64,000 nucleotides of DNA from Saussurea involucrata (Eukaryota > Streptophyta > Magnoliopsida > Asterales > Asteraceae): the NCBI GenBank assembly GCA_033807775.1, contig CM066319.1:141658983-141722982 (forward strand), in the 5' to 3' direction. The first letter of the stretch is position 1, and the number at the start of each line of letters is the position of its first letter. The notes under the pieces were generated by a model. The model was not told the DNA's origin. It was given only the letters and a program-made list of their open reading frames with translations, and did not search any database. Positions 19,550-31,770 of the stretch are shown here, one piece after another. Position numbers and translations under genes: made by a program.

Positions 19550-20880
19550 GGTCATTCAAGGAAGAACTAGTTATTTTGTGGTAACTGTAAGAACCAGTGT
19601 GAGCCACATATTAAACTATAAATTAGAAAATTATTAATTTTGGAAATTTTGTTTGAAATTTAAATAAAAGGGCATTTTAGGTATTTTAAAATCTCCTCTC
19701 TCCTCTCCTCTCTCCTCCCTCCTCTCTCTTCTCTCTTATATATCGATTATGATAATGATATCACAAGTGATACCAGTTGTGATGCCATTGTGATACCCTG
19801 AAACAACGATGCATACCTTCAATATCCAAAATACATGCTAAGACTAAATGTGATACCACTGTGATACCAGTTGTGATGCCATTATGATACCCTAAAACAA
19901 CGATGCAGACCTTCAATATCCAAAATACATACTAAGACCAAATATGATAACAATGTGATACCAAAAATACATACAAAAAACAAATGTAATACACAAAATA
20001 CAAACATCTATCCTCAATGTGATACCCAACAATACATAGAAAACACACACCTTTATTCTCAGTGTGATACCCATAGTACATCCAAGAACAAATGTGATAT
20101 CACTGTGATACCCACTATGATACCATTGTGGTACCCGTTTTTCTCGGCTCCGGCGACTGTTCTGGAGATGGAGTTGCCGCCATCAAGTTTTCCGGTGAAG
20201 ATCCCGTGGTAATATTGTTGGTTGGACTCTTTTGCAACAAATAATCCGAGGGAGTTGTGTCTTCGCCATTACTAGACTCTGAGCGTGTACTAATACTATG
20301 ACTAAGCTTGCTTTCAGATTCTTGGATGGGTTTGAACTTGTCGTTGGTCGCAAAATCACTGAAATCTCTCTCTTTTATTGACGATTAACTCGGGTTTCTT
20401 CTCAGCGTCGTGTACGTTCAACAATGAACTGTTAGCGTTCTCTTTTCCGGCATTCACACTGCCTGAATTTAGAATTTCGGAGCTCTGCCCTTCCTGCACC
20501 AAGTTTTCCGGTGAAGATCCACCACCGTTGCCGCTCGATTCCGGAGCTCTGCCCTTCCTGCACCAAGTTTTCCGGTGAAGATCTACCACCGTTGCCGCTC
20601 GATTTAGGGATTTTGGAGAGGTGTCGGCTTGATTTAGGGTTTCTAGAGAAGAGAGGCAATTGAGAAGAGATAGAGAGATGCAGAGGCGTGATTATAGGGT
20701 AAATGACTAAATTGAATGGGTCAAACTATATTTTAATTTGTTATAAAAAATCTAAATTATCAAATTACCATATTATCCTTTTACTTTATTTTAAAAATTA
20801 TATTAATTATTTTAAATGAGTGGCTAATATTGGTTCTTACAGTTATCACAAACTAAATAGTTCTTATTTGATTAAGCCCC
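19548..20880. mobile_element. TIR element anchored in (TA)n, with captured GC-rich fragment
   Basis: The terminal 60 bp (19548-19607) and 20819-20880 are inverted copies (shared parts: ggaagaacta, gtaactgtaagaacca, agccac). Both ends abut (TA)n. 19760-20130 is a loose tandem of tgtgatacc, with a roughly 120 bp segment given twice (aacaacgatgca). 20475-20610 repeats a 69 bp unit containing gcaccaagttttccggtg. The GC-richer 20130-20700 block looks like a captured gene piece, but no family was recognised. The superfamily is unresolved. Confidence 0.65.
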
Positions 20881-20890
20881 TATATATATA

Positions 20891-21014
20891 GGGTCTCCTT
20901 CTTTTGTTAACTTTTTCATGTATTGCATATATGCACATCGGGGCATTGCATATATGCACATATTACAATTGCCTGATGTGCATATATGCACTGGTTAACA
21001 AAAGAAGGGGACCC
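20891..21014. mobile_element. 124 bp MITE in (TA)n
   Basis: GGGTCTCCTTCTTTTGTTAAC at the left pairs with GTTAACAAAAGAAGGGGACCC at the right. Inside, gcatatatgcac is repeated three times, giving further self-pairing. It sits between two (TA)n tracts. Confidence 0.8.
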
Positions 21015-21044
<30 letters not shown>

Positions 21045-21045
<1 letters not shown>

Positions 21046-22100
21046 TCCCACTAAATTGTAACCAATGAAAAATATGTAAACTATGAAACTAGATCTAGAC
21101 CATTGATTGTTTCAATCAATGGTCAATATTAGAACGGTGGCACGATTGTAAATAAGTATGAATCCGGTGGCATGATGGTCTGGATGAAAATATGAAAAGG
21201 GCATTATGGGAATGATATGTACGAAAATCAAATTGGAAGGTTTATCAAAAGCGTGAAATCAGGGACCACTACGATCCATTCCAGATTCCTCGGCCACGAT
21301 AATCCAAATTGAATCGATTATTCTATGAAACAGAATCGAATGAAAACATCTGAAAATTCGTTTCCTTTAATCGACTGAAAGCGACGAAAGAACCAAACAG
21401 GGGTGTGAGAGGTAAGGGTTTCGTACTTAATTTACTTGGTTTTCGTACTTAATTGGGGATTCGATGTTCTTCATATATTGATTTTACCCATTTGCTTTGC
21501 AGCGAGCAAGAAGAGCGACCGAATCAGATTGTTAAACTCATTTTCCAAGTTCAAAAACACTCATGATAACCCATTCGATTTGTGAGAAAAAACTATGAAA
21601 AAACATAAGGTATGAAAAATCAAGGTTGTTTTACATTCGATTTGTGAGAAAAAAAAACTATGAAAAACAGAAGGTATGAAAAGACAGAAGGTATGAAAAA
21701 AAAACAGAAGGTATGAAACCATTCGATTTGTGAGAAAAAACTATGAAAAAACAGAACGATCTGTGAGTAAAAACTACGAAATTTGTTAAACTGATAGAAA
21801 GAACAATTTTTGAACAATTTCTGGATCGACTATGGTTATGATGATTGTGATGTTCTTAAAAAACGGTTGAATGAAGGAGATGATTATCAAAAAAGGATAG
21901 TATCAAAAAAAATAAAAATAAAATAAAATCAATCACTTCCTAAAATAAAGGATACTTATCATTAATTATTAAAATTCCGAAAATAATAAAAAAGGTATGA
22001 AAGACGGTTTTACCCTTAATGAGATATTAATCATGATTAACAATCAATGGTCTAGATTTGGTTTCATAGGTTACACACATTTAATGGTTACAATTTATTA
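21045..22100. mobile_element. TIR element, about 1.06 kb, in (GA)n/(TA)n
   Basis: The left end aaattgtaacca...tctagaccattgattg is matched as an inverted copy at the right end (caatcaatggtctaga...ggttacaattt), about 70 bp with mismatches. The interior is non-coding; 21590-21780 has several copies of gtatgaaaaaacagaaggt. No transposase. Confidence 0.75.
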
Positions 22101-22136
<36 letters not shown>

Positions 22137-22877
22137 GGTCGTTTCATGTGAAAACCTATGTTATTTTGAAAACTGTGAAACCTTCCTATCTACCTTAGAT
22201 GTAATGAATCAACGGTGTGGATCATTTCAGTCTATTTATGTTAAGATTCTAATTTTTTTATTAATAAAAAAAATGAAACGGAAGGGTAAGTTGGACATTT
22301 CATTAATTATTTGAAAAAAGGAAAGGGGATCAAATCCCTATTTTAAGGCCACGTGGTATCACTTTCAATTAGTATACAAAATTTTAAAGATTATCTTCAC
22401 ATTTTTCATAGCCATTTCTTCCACAAACCCAGAAATTGTTCCGGCTACCTATCCTTTTTCCTTCTCATGATCATCATGTTTCATATCGGTTTTCATCGTA
22501 GTTCATCGCCATTCATCGTCGTTCATTGTTCTTCATCGCCATTCATCTCCGTTCATTGTCGGTTCATCTCCGGTTCACATCCGTTTCATCTCAGTTTCAT
22601 TTTCCGTTCATCTTCGTTCATCGCCGGTTCATCTCCGGTCATTGTCGGTTCATCTCCAGTTCACATCCGTTCACTTCCGTTTCATCCCAGTTTCATTTTC
22701 CGTTCATCTTCTTCATTGGGTGTTATTAATAAAACCGTTCTAATTTAATTAGAGATAACCGTGATCTCCAGAAAAACGATGTCGTTTTCATCTTGGACAA
22801 CGATGAAGCATTACACCTCCGCACCTGCCCTGTTAATTCGCCGTTTGGCGTAGCATCATCCATCATTCATCACCGCA

Positions 22878-22915
<38 letters not shown>

Positions 22916-23482
22916 AAAAGATTTCATCCTCACTCCATGAAGTCGAAATCCGGCCCTGAGATCTCTCCGATTCGCTAATTCAGTCTTTCCCCGATTTCTA
23001 GATCTGCAATTTCATCCGAATTATCCGTTTCAACAAGTCTTGACACATAAGCCCTAATCCATACCCCTCTACCTTTTTCACGATTGATTCACCTTCTGAT
23101 TTCGAGGGTTTCTGTTATTGAATCACCGATCTCCATGTGCTCACCAGTATACTACTCTCTTACATGATCGATAGGGTTTCTAATTTATTAGAAAAGGAGA
23201 TCAAAAGATTGGGGCCGGTAATTCATGGTTCTCGTTGCCAAGTACGAAGAAGAAGGATCCAGTAAATTTAATATTCAGTTTCCCTACATAATCGGTATAA
23301 TATCAAATTTAATAAGGAAATCGTAATTATCAAAAATTCCATAATTAACAAACGGATTAGTCAAATGACGAAACTGCCCTCTTAATTATAATTATCAAAT
23401 AATAGTTAAGAAAAAATCTGATTGGTTGAAGGGGGTTTTCAAAGTTTTCAAACTTAAGGTGGTTTTCATAATATCTCTCCCC
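22137..23482. mobile_element. TIR element, about 1.35 kb, with possible captured 5'UTR
   Basis: The left end (gtgaaaacctatg...ttgaaaactgtgaaacc) and right end (ggttttcaaagttttcaaac...ggttttcat) are imperfect inverted repeats abutting (TA)n. 22480-22720 is a minisatellite of cggttcatctccggttcac type. 22860-22980 looks like a gene leader: a CT tract, then an ATG at 22937 followed by 13 codons and a stop. That leader is probably captured host sequence; no gene could be named. Confidence 0.6.
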
Positions 23483-23568
23483 TATATATATATATACGTA
23501 TTATTTTTTTGTTTTGTTTTGTTTTATATATCTATATTAGGAATATATATATATATATATATATGTAA

Positions 23569-23598
<30 letters not shown>

Positions 23599-23601
<3 letters not shown>

Positions 23602-23846
23602 AAGGTTCAAACGAGTATGCTAACTATTTACGAGAAGCACGAGGACGGCCGCCCATGTACAAAATCACATGTGATTCACATACAAAATCATATGTGATTA
23701 AAATTCTGGACCCGCGCGGTTTGGCCCACGGTTTGCAAGTCGCACAGATCACATGTGATTTTGTACTGTGAATCACATGTGATTTTGTACATGGACGGCC
23801 GTTCTCGTGCTTCTCGTAAATAGTTAGCGTTCTCGTTTGAACCCAC
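23599..23846. mobile_element. 248 bp foldback MITE
   Basis: About 80 bp of near-perfect inverted repeat: ggttcaaacgag, ctaactatttacgagaagca, acggccg, catgtacaaaatcacatgtg on the left all reappear inverted on the right. It is flanked by (GA)n and (CT)n. The transcript would form a long hairpin. Confidence 0.85.
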
Positions 23847-23880
<34 letters not shown>

Positions 23881-25075
23881 TCGATTATTATTTTTGTTTT
23901 ATAATTTTTTAACTTTTGCTTTTATATATCTATATATTATTATTATACATATTTGTTTATATTCTCATATTTATATTAGTATATATATATATGTATATTT
24001 ATTTACATATTACTTTAGATATTTATTAAGATTGTTACATTTATATTGCTATACATATTATATATAGGTCAAGTGTAATATCTCGAGGTTCTAAATGTAA
24101 GATTTGAGATTTTTGAGTGAGAAAAGTTAAGGGGCTATAACTTGGGGATTGTTTTGTAATTATGGGAGAAGGTATAAAACCCTTGTTTTGGGCACAAAAC
24201 CCTAAATTCTATCATTTTCAATTGGAGCGGCTATAGGAGAGCTAGACGAGACCAGGCTATCAATTTCATCATCTGAAGAAATTAAAGAAGTGGGAATTTG
24301 AAAGCTAGCTTCTGCATTGAATCTTTCAGGTAATCTCATATTCTAATCCTTGTTCTTGGTTTATTTTGAGGGAATCAGATTAGTTGGGTTTTGTGGTTGA
24401 ATGGTTGTAAATGATGCTTTAAGTGATTATTAGGTACCATCCTTGTGTTTAAGCAACAAATGGATTGTTAAGAAAGGATTAAGTATTGTTGTAATGTTTT
24501 TTTTATTGTGAAATCAAGCTTGTTTGGGATTAGCAGTGGAGTTCATATCACAATCGGTCGACAGAAACCGCGTCCGGTAAGTGACCCTGTGCAGGTATCC
24601 GGATTGTTCGGTATCCGGAAAAGGTGTTCGGATTGCTTGGTATCCGGAAGTGATGTCCGGAAAGTAGAGTCCGGATAGTTTGTCCGAAAAGTAGAGTCCG
24701 GGTAGTTGTCCGAAAAGTAGAGTCCGAATGGTGTAGTCCGGTAAGTAGCATCTTGATAGTGTAGTATCCGGTGAGTAGTGTCCATGATGACGGATCGATT
24801 GAATGGCCGAATTTACAAACGAATCAAGAATACTTCCAAGAAACCCGTAAGGGAGACTTTAATAACTTTATTTATCAAACTTATAATTTAATAATAACCT
24901 AAACAAACTAAACTATTTATAGGAAACTAGAATAATCTAATTGGAGCAAACTAGGAAACTATTATGATAATCCTAATTAGAGCAAAACTAGGAAACTATT
25001 ATGATAATCCTAATCAAAGCAAAACTATGACAAATAAATAAAACTTATCTATTAAGGAAATCATTTAGATAATTA

Positions 25076-25954
25076 TTAATTTAAACCAATGATCATAATC
25101 ATCGCTTGTAGCCTTTGGATAATCTTAAATTGTTGCAAGTTTCCCTGCATCATCCTCTCCTGCTTCAAGAAGACTCGACCTCGAGTATATTTTATCTTCA
25201 GAAATATCTTTAGAAGACGTCGTTTCCACTTCGAAAAGTGTACATTTTTGTCCAAAACAACGTTCTTGAATTTTCCCCCTGTCATGCGACTTCTACTTGT
25301 CTTCAAAGCCTTTTGATGTTCCACATAAGCCATAAAATTACCTTCTTGTCGTAGTGCATGTGGGTTATCCTTCTCATTGATCTTCCCATGGCCAATATCT
25401 CGAGCTACAAGTTTATATGACTTAGGATGGTCTACCGTTACTGTCGGTTCATCGAGCACGTTCTTACGGCTACAAGAGTCGAAAATTAAATGACAAACTT
25501 TACTTTGAACGGTAGCCACAGAGTCGTTATCTTGTGCCAAGGGGCTCAAATAGGTTTGTTGCCAAATCAGTAAGGGACCTACATCGTCCTCAACATATTC
25601 GGCAACATCATATTGTGGTAGTCCTATGTCATCGACATCATAATCGTTGACATCATTAATCTGGAAATCGAAAAGTTCATCTGCTTGGGGACGCCCATGG
25701 AATTCAAGTAACTCTACCTTGAACCCGACGTTCCGCAAAGGATAGTTACGGTTGTCGGATACATCATTGCCTCGGTCGGTGTTTCTATGATTAACGAAAC
25801 CGTGAAGTTCGAATTCTCTCACCTGTTGTAGTGGGCAATCAATCTCTGCACCGCGTGGTTCACGGTTGTTGGCTACATCATTGCCTCGTTCGGCATCTCT
25901 ATGATTAGCATAACAACGAGTTCTTCCACGACTGCAAGGAATCCGGTCGACCAT
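25076..25954 (-). CDS. Gag-protease fusion of the small retroelement
   Basis: 292 codons starting at an ATG 25 nt after the primer binding site. EFHGRPQADELFDF (residues about 84-97) is the start of a Ty3/gypsy Gag (usual form LEF-G--Q-DEFLDWL). Soon after, VCHLIFDSCSRKNV (about 160-173) followed by HPKSYKL is the retropepsin region of plant gypsy polyproteins, where the usual form is ID-GS--NV. The catalytic Asp is kept but the following Gly is Cys, so activity is doubtful. Most of Gag, and all of reverse transcriptase, RNase H and integrase, are deleted. The last 25 or so residues are read out of the LTR. The C-terminal 157 residues are identical in the second copy at 38848-39321. Confidence 0.65.
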   Translation of the reverse strand: MVDRIPCSRGRTRCYANHRDAERGNDVANNREPRGAEIDCPLQQVREFELHGFVNHRNTDRGNDVSDNRNYPLRNVGFKVELLEFHGRPQADELFDFQINDVNDYDVDDIGLPQYDVAEYVEDDVGPLLIWQQTYLSPLAQDNDSVATVQSKVCHLIFDSCSRKNVLDEPTVTVDHPKSYKLVARDIGHGKINEKDNPHALRQEGNFMAYVEHQKALKTSRSRMTGGKFKNVVLDKNVHFSKWKRRLLKIFLKIKYTRGRVFLKQERMMQGNLQQFKIIQRLQAMIMIIGLN

Positions 25955-26089
25955 CGCACCAAAAACTCTGATACCAAATGATGACGGATCGATTGAATGG
26001 CCGAATTTACAAACGAATCAAGAATACTTCCAAGAAACCCGTAAGGGAGACTTTAATAACTTTATTTATCAAACTTATAATTTAATAAT

Positions 26090-27776
26090 TGTAACATCCC
26101 TAAAATGCAAAAGGACATACATAGCATTAACTCGTAAACATTACAAATCTGGATCCCAAAATCTCGTTACATCATTCATAAACAAAGGTTGGCGGAAACA
26201 ACCTATACAGAACTGGGAATAGTCTAACTTCTACTAGAGGCACTTGCACTGTCTCTAGTTGCTTCTGTACTCTATCTTGCTCTTGCTCACTTACTTGAGC
26301 CTCTTACTACTTGCTTACCTGAAAATGGTTTAGTTTTGAAAAGCGAGGGTTAGACCAAAAGGTCTAGTGAATTCCCTCTGAAAACAACATATATAAACAG
26401 TGGGAAAATCGTTTATAAAATTCATCATCAAACTTCACATAACGTCGAACATGGTACTGCACCGTGATGAGGACCGCATAAACTAACCACGATCGGGGCC
26501 CAAGCAGACTCCCCTCTCGCCACGATCGGGGCCCAAGCAGACTCCCCTCTCGCCTCGTATCGGGGCCCAAACAGACTCCCCTCTACCCGAATATGAGGGA
26601 AACAGATTCCAACCTATCGGCTCATCACCCATGTCCAAGGGATCATCGGATCCCGAAGCATACCGATCCCACGGTGCAGACCGCCTCCACGTAGCATACA
26701 CATAATATGTCATACATCATACAACTTGGAATCTCGTAAACCATATAATCATTTCATCATGCTAAATATTATTTGAATGAAGTATGAGCTTTCATGTAAA
26801 AACATGCATATCGATTTGGTAAACATTTCGTGTTCAAAGTGAACCATTATCAGTTAAAAGAACAATTAACACATTGCGTCGTAAATAGGTTTAGGGAACT
26901 CACCTTTTTGCTAGTGTTGTACACAATCTTTAAAGTATCTCCAAGCTAATCCAAACGAACACCTAAGGGCATTAGATTCGCATCAGATTAACAGTTCAAC
27001 CCTACTGTCCGGATAACTCTTTCCGGACACAGCTATTTTCCGGACACAGCAACTGTCCGGACACTAATCCGGACACCTGGACTTTCCGGATTCAACATTA
27101 CTCCGGACACAACTATCCGGGCACTACTCCTTTCCGGATACGCTATCCGGATTCTACTCCTTTCCGGACGCACTATCCGGAGAGTTACGCATCCGGTAAC
27201 TCCCATGAACTCCTACCCGGACACTTGCAACACGTCCGGACACCACTGAACATCGGTGTCCGGAAACTACGGTTGTTCGAACTTAAAAGTCTAAAAGTGA
27301 TCATTAACCCGTTTTTAGCCATTAGTTCGATTAGATAAACATAAGGGTTCACCCCCAACCCTAAATACCCACTTAATCCATTTTCTTAACTTTAAATCGA
27401 TACTCACTAGCCAAAAACCACAAAAACACTTCCAAAGGCATTTTGGTGAAGAACACAATGGAATCAAAGGTTTCTCACCAAAACACTCAGACCATCAGGA
27501 ACAGAAGCATTAAACAATCGGTAGCCAAAAGATTAGAGAGGTTTACCTTGCTGATTCTTCTCTTCTAGGATTTCTTCTCAAAACTCTTTCTTCCTCCTTT
27601 TCTCTCTTAGCCGCCAAACCACAAACCCAAATACTGATTTCTCCCTTTAGCCCTAGGAAATTGTGCATTTAAATACCTCCTCTCAATTTCCATTTTTGAC
27701 CCTCCAAGCATACTTTCATTCTTTAGACAAATGGCACTGAACTTTCAATACATACTTAGAATTTCGGGTTGTTACA
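26090..27776 (-). repeat. 3' LTR (1687 bp) of the coding-empty element
   Basis: It carries a 30 bp tandem (cgatcggggcccaagcagac and variants, three copies, 26489-26585) and a (t)ccggacac array (27005-27250). It also contains the intact, uninterrupted site acacaatggaatc (27459-27471), which in the partner LTR holds the copia insertion. Confidence 0.88.
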
Positions 27777-30700
27777 ACACTCCCCCCTTAAAAGAATTCT
27801 GTCCCAGGAATTCCTTATTGGAAAAAGATGCGGGTATCTTGCCCACACCAAAACTGACACTTCCCCAAGGTAAAACCACTTCTGACTCAGTCAACCACCT
27901 CCTTAAATTTGAAACATGGAACAATGGGTGCATTCCCTCTAGTTCTTACGGTACTCTAACTCGGAGTCTACTGTTCTTACTCGATCGATCTTGACAACAG
28001 TAGATTAACTAAGGCTTCTCTTGCATCTTTGCCCCCTTTAAGAAGGAACTGGGCTGAATCCCCCGCCACAACACGAGATTCTTTTTTTTTGCCAGTAACC
28101 AATCACTCACTTGACAGCTTGGCACAAGGCCAACCCTGTACGTCCCGGCAACTTGCAACCCAGAGTTCCTTCATCATAACACCAACAATCCTAGATCACT
28201 TCTCCCAAATCCAACAATCGCCTAAGCGGATAACATTTCCCTTTATCGGACCACCTCGACCACAGTTCGTCAACCATTTCTCACATCCTCACCACTTCAT
28301 CACTCCATACTTGTACGTAACTAAGGGTAGGAACCTTCAAACCTAACGTTGAAGTGTTCACCTACTCAAATTAAACTTATCCTGAAACACATCAATTCCT
28401 CGCTGATTACCACGTTCGTTCAGTCATAAACAAAACTCCGGTTATCCTCACACAACTAGGAAGAGTAACCGTGGTCACACCATACTATCTCACTAGCTTA
28501 AACACTGCACGACCAATTCGTTTAAACATTTCTCACAAGGTCACTAACTTAACTCATTTAGTTGTCTTATCCACTTCTTTCCTGCACAAACTCATACACA
28601 ATTCCCTTCCTCAATACTCTTTCCAACGGTTCGCACACTTATCCATGACAATCAACACAACGCTGCACCTTTCGGCATTACTGTCAGGTTTACTACTTCC
28701 AATTTACTCACTTATTCCATCCTACTGCCTTCACCTCCCCACGTTAGCGTGGAGCACTGCCACCAAACATTACTTGCCCCTGTCTCCCGACCTTTCCACA
28801 TGCTGATATCACTTCCTCAATTCTTACTTAACCAACCAGTTGCACCAAGATCCTAACTTAAGGCATTCCACCAAGTCGTCTTGAAACGACACTAGTGTTC
28901 GACGTCATTACACATTCCTTAATTTCCATCTTTTACCTTCTCAGACAATTCCTTTCACCCATAAGCAATAGCTCACACTCTTTAACGATTTCACCTCTAT
29001 TCCACAACAATTTGACTAGCACACCCATCATCTTCTTTAAACTTCCAATGTTCCCAAAATATGCTTACTTAGCGACTCTTACAACCAAAAGTACTTGGCT
29101 TCTCCTTTGGGTAACCACTCACCACCACTTTGTCATTCTAACCCGAACATAAACATACCACAACGTCAACTTACACCTTCCGTCCTCCAAACACCCGGTT
29201 AACAAACCGTACACCTCATCCGAAACTCCGAAGAGGCTTCTATCAGATGTTTCCCCTCTCTCTAACACCACATCACTACGACCCTAGCTGGCACACTCAG
29301 CACGACAATTACTGTCACTAAACATCCGTACACTCTCTGCCCATAACATCATACTGCAAACCAGATTTCTCATGATCAATCACACTATTCGAACTTGTCT
29401 TCACCTCCTCCAGCATACACAATCGACTCTATCTCGCTACTTAGTCCTTTCTCAATCTGTCGAACTATAACTCACGAGTTCCCAATTAACTCAACACGAA
29501 CAAAGCTAATTCTTTACGATCCGAGCCCTTACATGGACACGACACAATTCCTTACGGACTGATATCGTCCATACTCACTCCGTTTGTACTACACACCTTA
29601 CCCTTCTATGGACCCTCCACATCTCGCAAATAGAACGATGTTCAACCACGGCGGTCTCTCACTAACTCCGCACCCCCACAAGGTGTTCTATCAACTTTCG
29701 CTCTTCTGGTTCAAGCCTTCGGCCTTAACCATCTTGCACAACTGCCGACTTCTACAACTACAGATAACCTGTAACTACTTTCTTAAATTATTCTTTAACA
29801 AGGGTTCCTTACGGAACCTAATCCTACCAACATATCACTTCATAAAACGTCTCCCTCTTTTCTGAACTTACTTCTGTAACATCAATATTACAAGCTCACC
29901 TCAAAACTCATATCCAACACCGTGGACATTTCGCTTCTGCCTCTCAACACTACTCAACGAGTTGCTAACACCAACACCTCGATGACTTCTACTCCCTCTC
30001 CTGGGCCCCATCCGTCCCTCAACAACCGTACTTCCAGTTTCCGAACAAGGGCGCAAACCCTCATACACCCGATACCAAGGTCTACTCCCGATTCTACCAT
30101 TGTTCGCCTTTTCTCTTGAACATAGTACTAAAGCTACAACATTCTTTCCTGATTTGCCCGACCCTTTCCCACTCTTGAAGTTCTTCCTTAGCTTAACATG
30201 TAATATCTTACGACCTAGTGAGTTCATAGCCTTCATGCATGACAATGCAGTAATTTAATCATTTCGTACATTCTATCATTTTAAATACACAACATTTGGA
30301 AAAACAACTCGGGTACACATGACCCCATTACTCTTATAACTTCAATGCCCTGCACAACGATTCGAGAATCGTTTACATGCTTCTTCCTGTGAACCTCAAT
30401 CTTGCTCAATCCGAACAACGTTATTACGACAGTAATATATTGCATGAAAATCTTTTCGTATGACCCAATTCTGAAAGAAATTACCAACACCAAGTAAACC
30501 AGTCGGTTCTCACACTCATTTGTATGATATCAATAGACCAATACTCATTTGATTGTAAAAGTTTTACTGGCAAACGTTTTCTTGACCTTTTTGTAACAAT
30601 TTAACTTATCATGAAAAGTGTGAAATATTTTGCAAAACGCTAAGCTCAAAATCTCAATGTGCAATGTAACAAAACAAATAATTATTTGAGTCCCAACTTC

Positions 30701-31770
30701 CAATGTGCAGACAGACGTTACGATTTCGTACTAGTACTAGTACTAGTACTTGATTGATTGATGCCGCCCGTGTGCCTGCTCCCTCCCTCCGTATTTACCT
30801 TCCCCACGAAACAATACTTTAAACGTACACCCGTACAAGATGACTCATTTTGTTCAAAATTGACATTTACGTATTTACTTTAAATCGTGAAAATTTCATG
30901 TTACACCAAAGAACGCCATGCATGAGACTCTACTTGCAATTGAAGGCTACTCACTCTAACAAGGTCAACCGCTTTACTCACACAACTTATCCTTGACACT
31001 TTACCTTCGACTAATGGTCGCTCTCTCGATTATGTAATAACTTGTTGAACCTGCGTTCCACATCTCCCTTACTCAACCATTTCATACGATTTTTTTTGTT
31101 CTGATCAAATATCACACTTTCTACTTCTACATGCTTTCATTTCACTATAGGTATCTTATTTCATTTATCCTGCCATTTAAAAGCTCGAGTAAGAAGTCAG
31201 GGCTTCATTGACACCTTCAAGATTTCGACACTGTCCCTCCTTACCATCCTGACTGATCCATCACTTGATTCCTAGAACCGGGACTCTCCCGAAACAGGAG
31301 TCTTACTCAATCTCAACATCCATCCTCTTCGAATCCACGAAGAGTTACCTCTAGCTGACTCATAACGTTCTATACAACATTTCTTCTCTTCGATGTATAC
31401 GTACATCACCTCATATACGACTTCTCATGAAACTTCCCCAACAAGGGGTCTCAATCTACCCTCCAGGGATCTAGTTGACATTCTAACGTACTGGAACACG
31501 ACATAAACACTAGGTAGGTTAAGCACATACATGTACCTGTAAGTTCGCAATTACACTGGCCAGGTGAAATCCCAAACTTACCTTACATGACAGTCCTCAG
31601 TACCCTATTAGTCCTATCTCTATATTAGTGTCCTCCTAACGCATTCCCTGCATCTACAATAGTGCCTTCCTAACGCATTTCCTGATTCTCAGTTGTGATT
31701 TCTACTCCAAAGTTTAAGTTTAGGCCCGTCCAGTCACCTAAATCCCTTAAACTATGGCTCTAATACCATT
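27777..31770 (-). other. Coding-empty internal region of the LARD-like element
   Basis: 4.0 kb with no frame longer than about 115 codons on either strand and no recognisable retroviral-type domain. A (tactag)n run lies at 30728-30750. Composition is C-rich on the plus strand (G-poor transcript would be read from the minus strand). Whether it is a fully decayed gypsy body or an unrelated filler cannot be decided by eye. Confidence 0.6.

Noticed and set aside
27731..30245. Several ORFs of 85-115 codons in the coding-empty LTR element
   Set aside because: None shows Gag, protease, reverse transcriptase or integrase motifs, and both strands give similar numbers of such frames.
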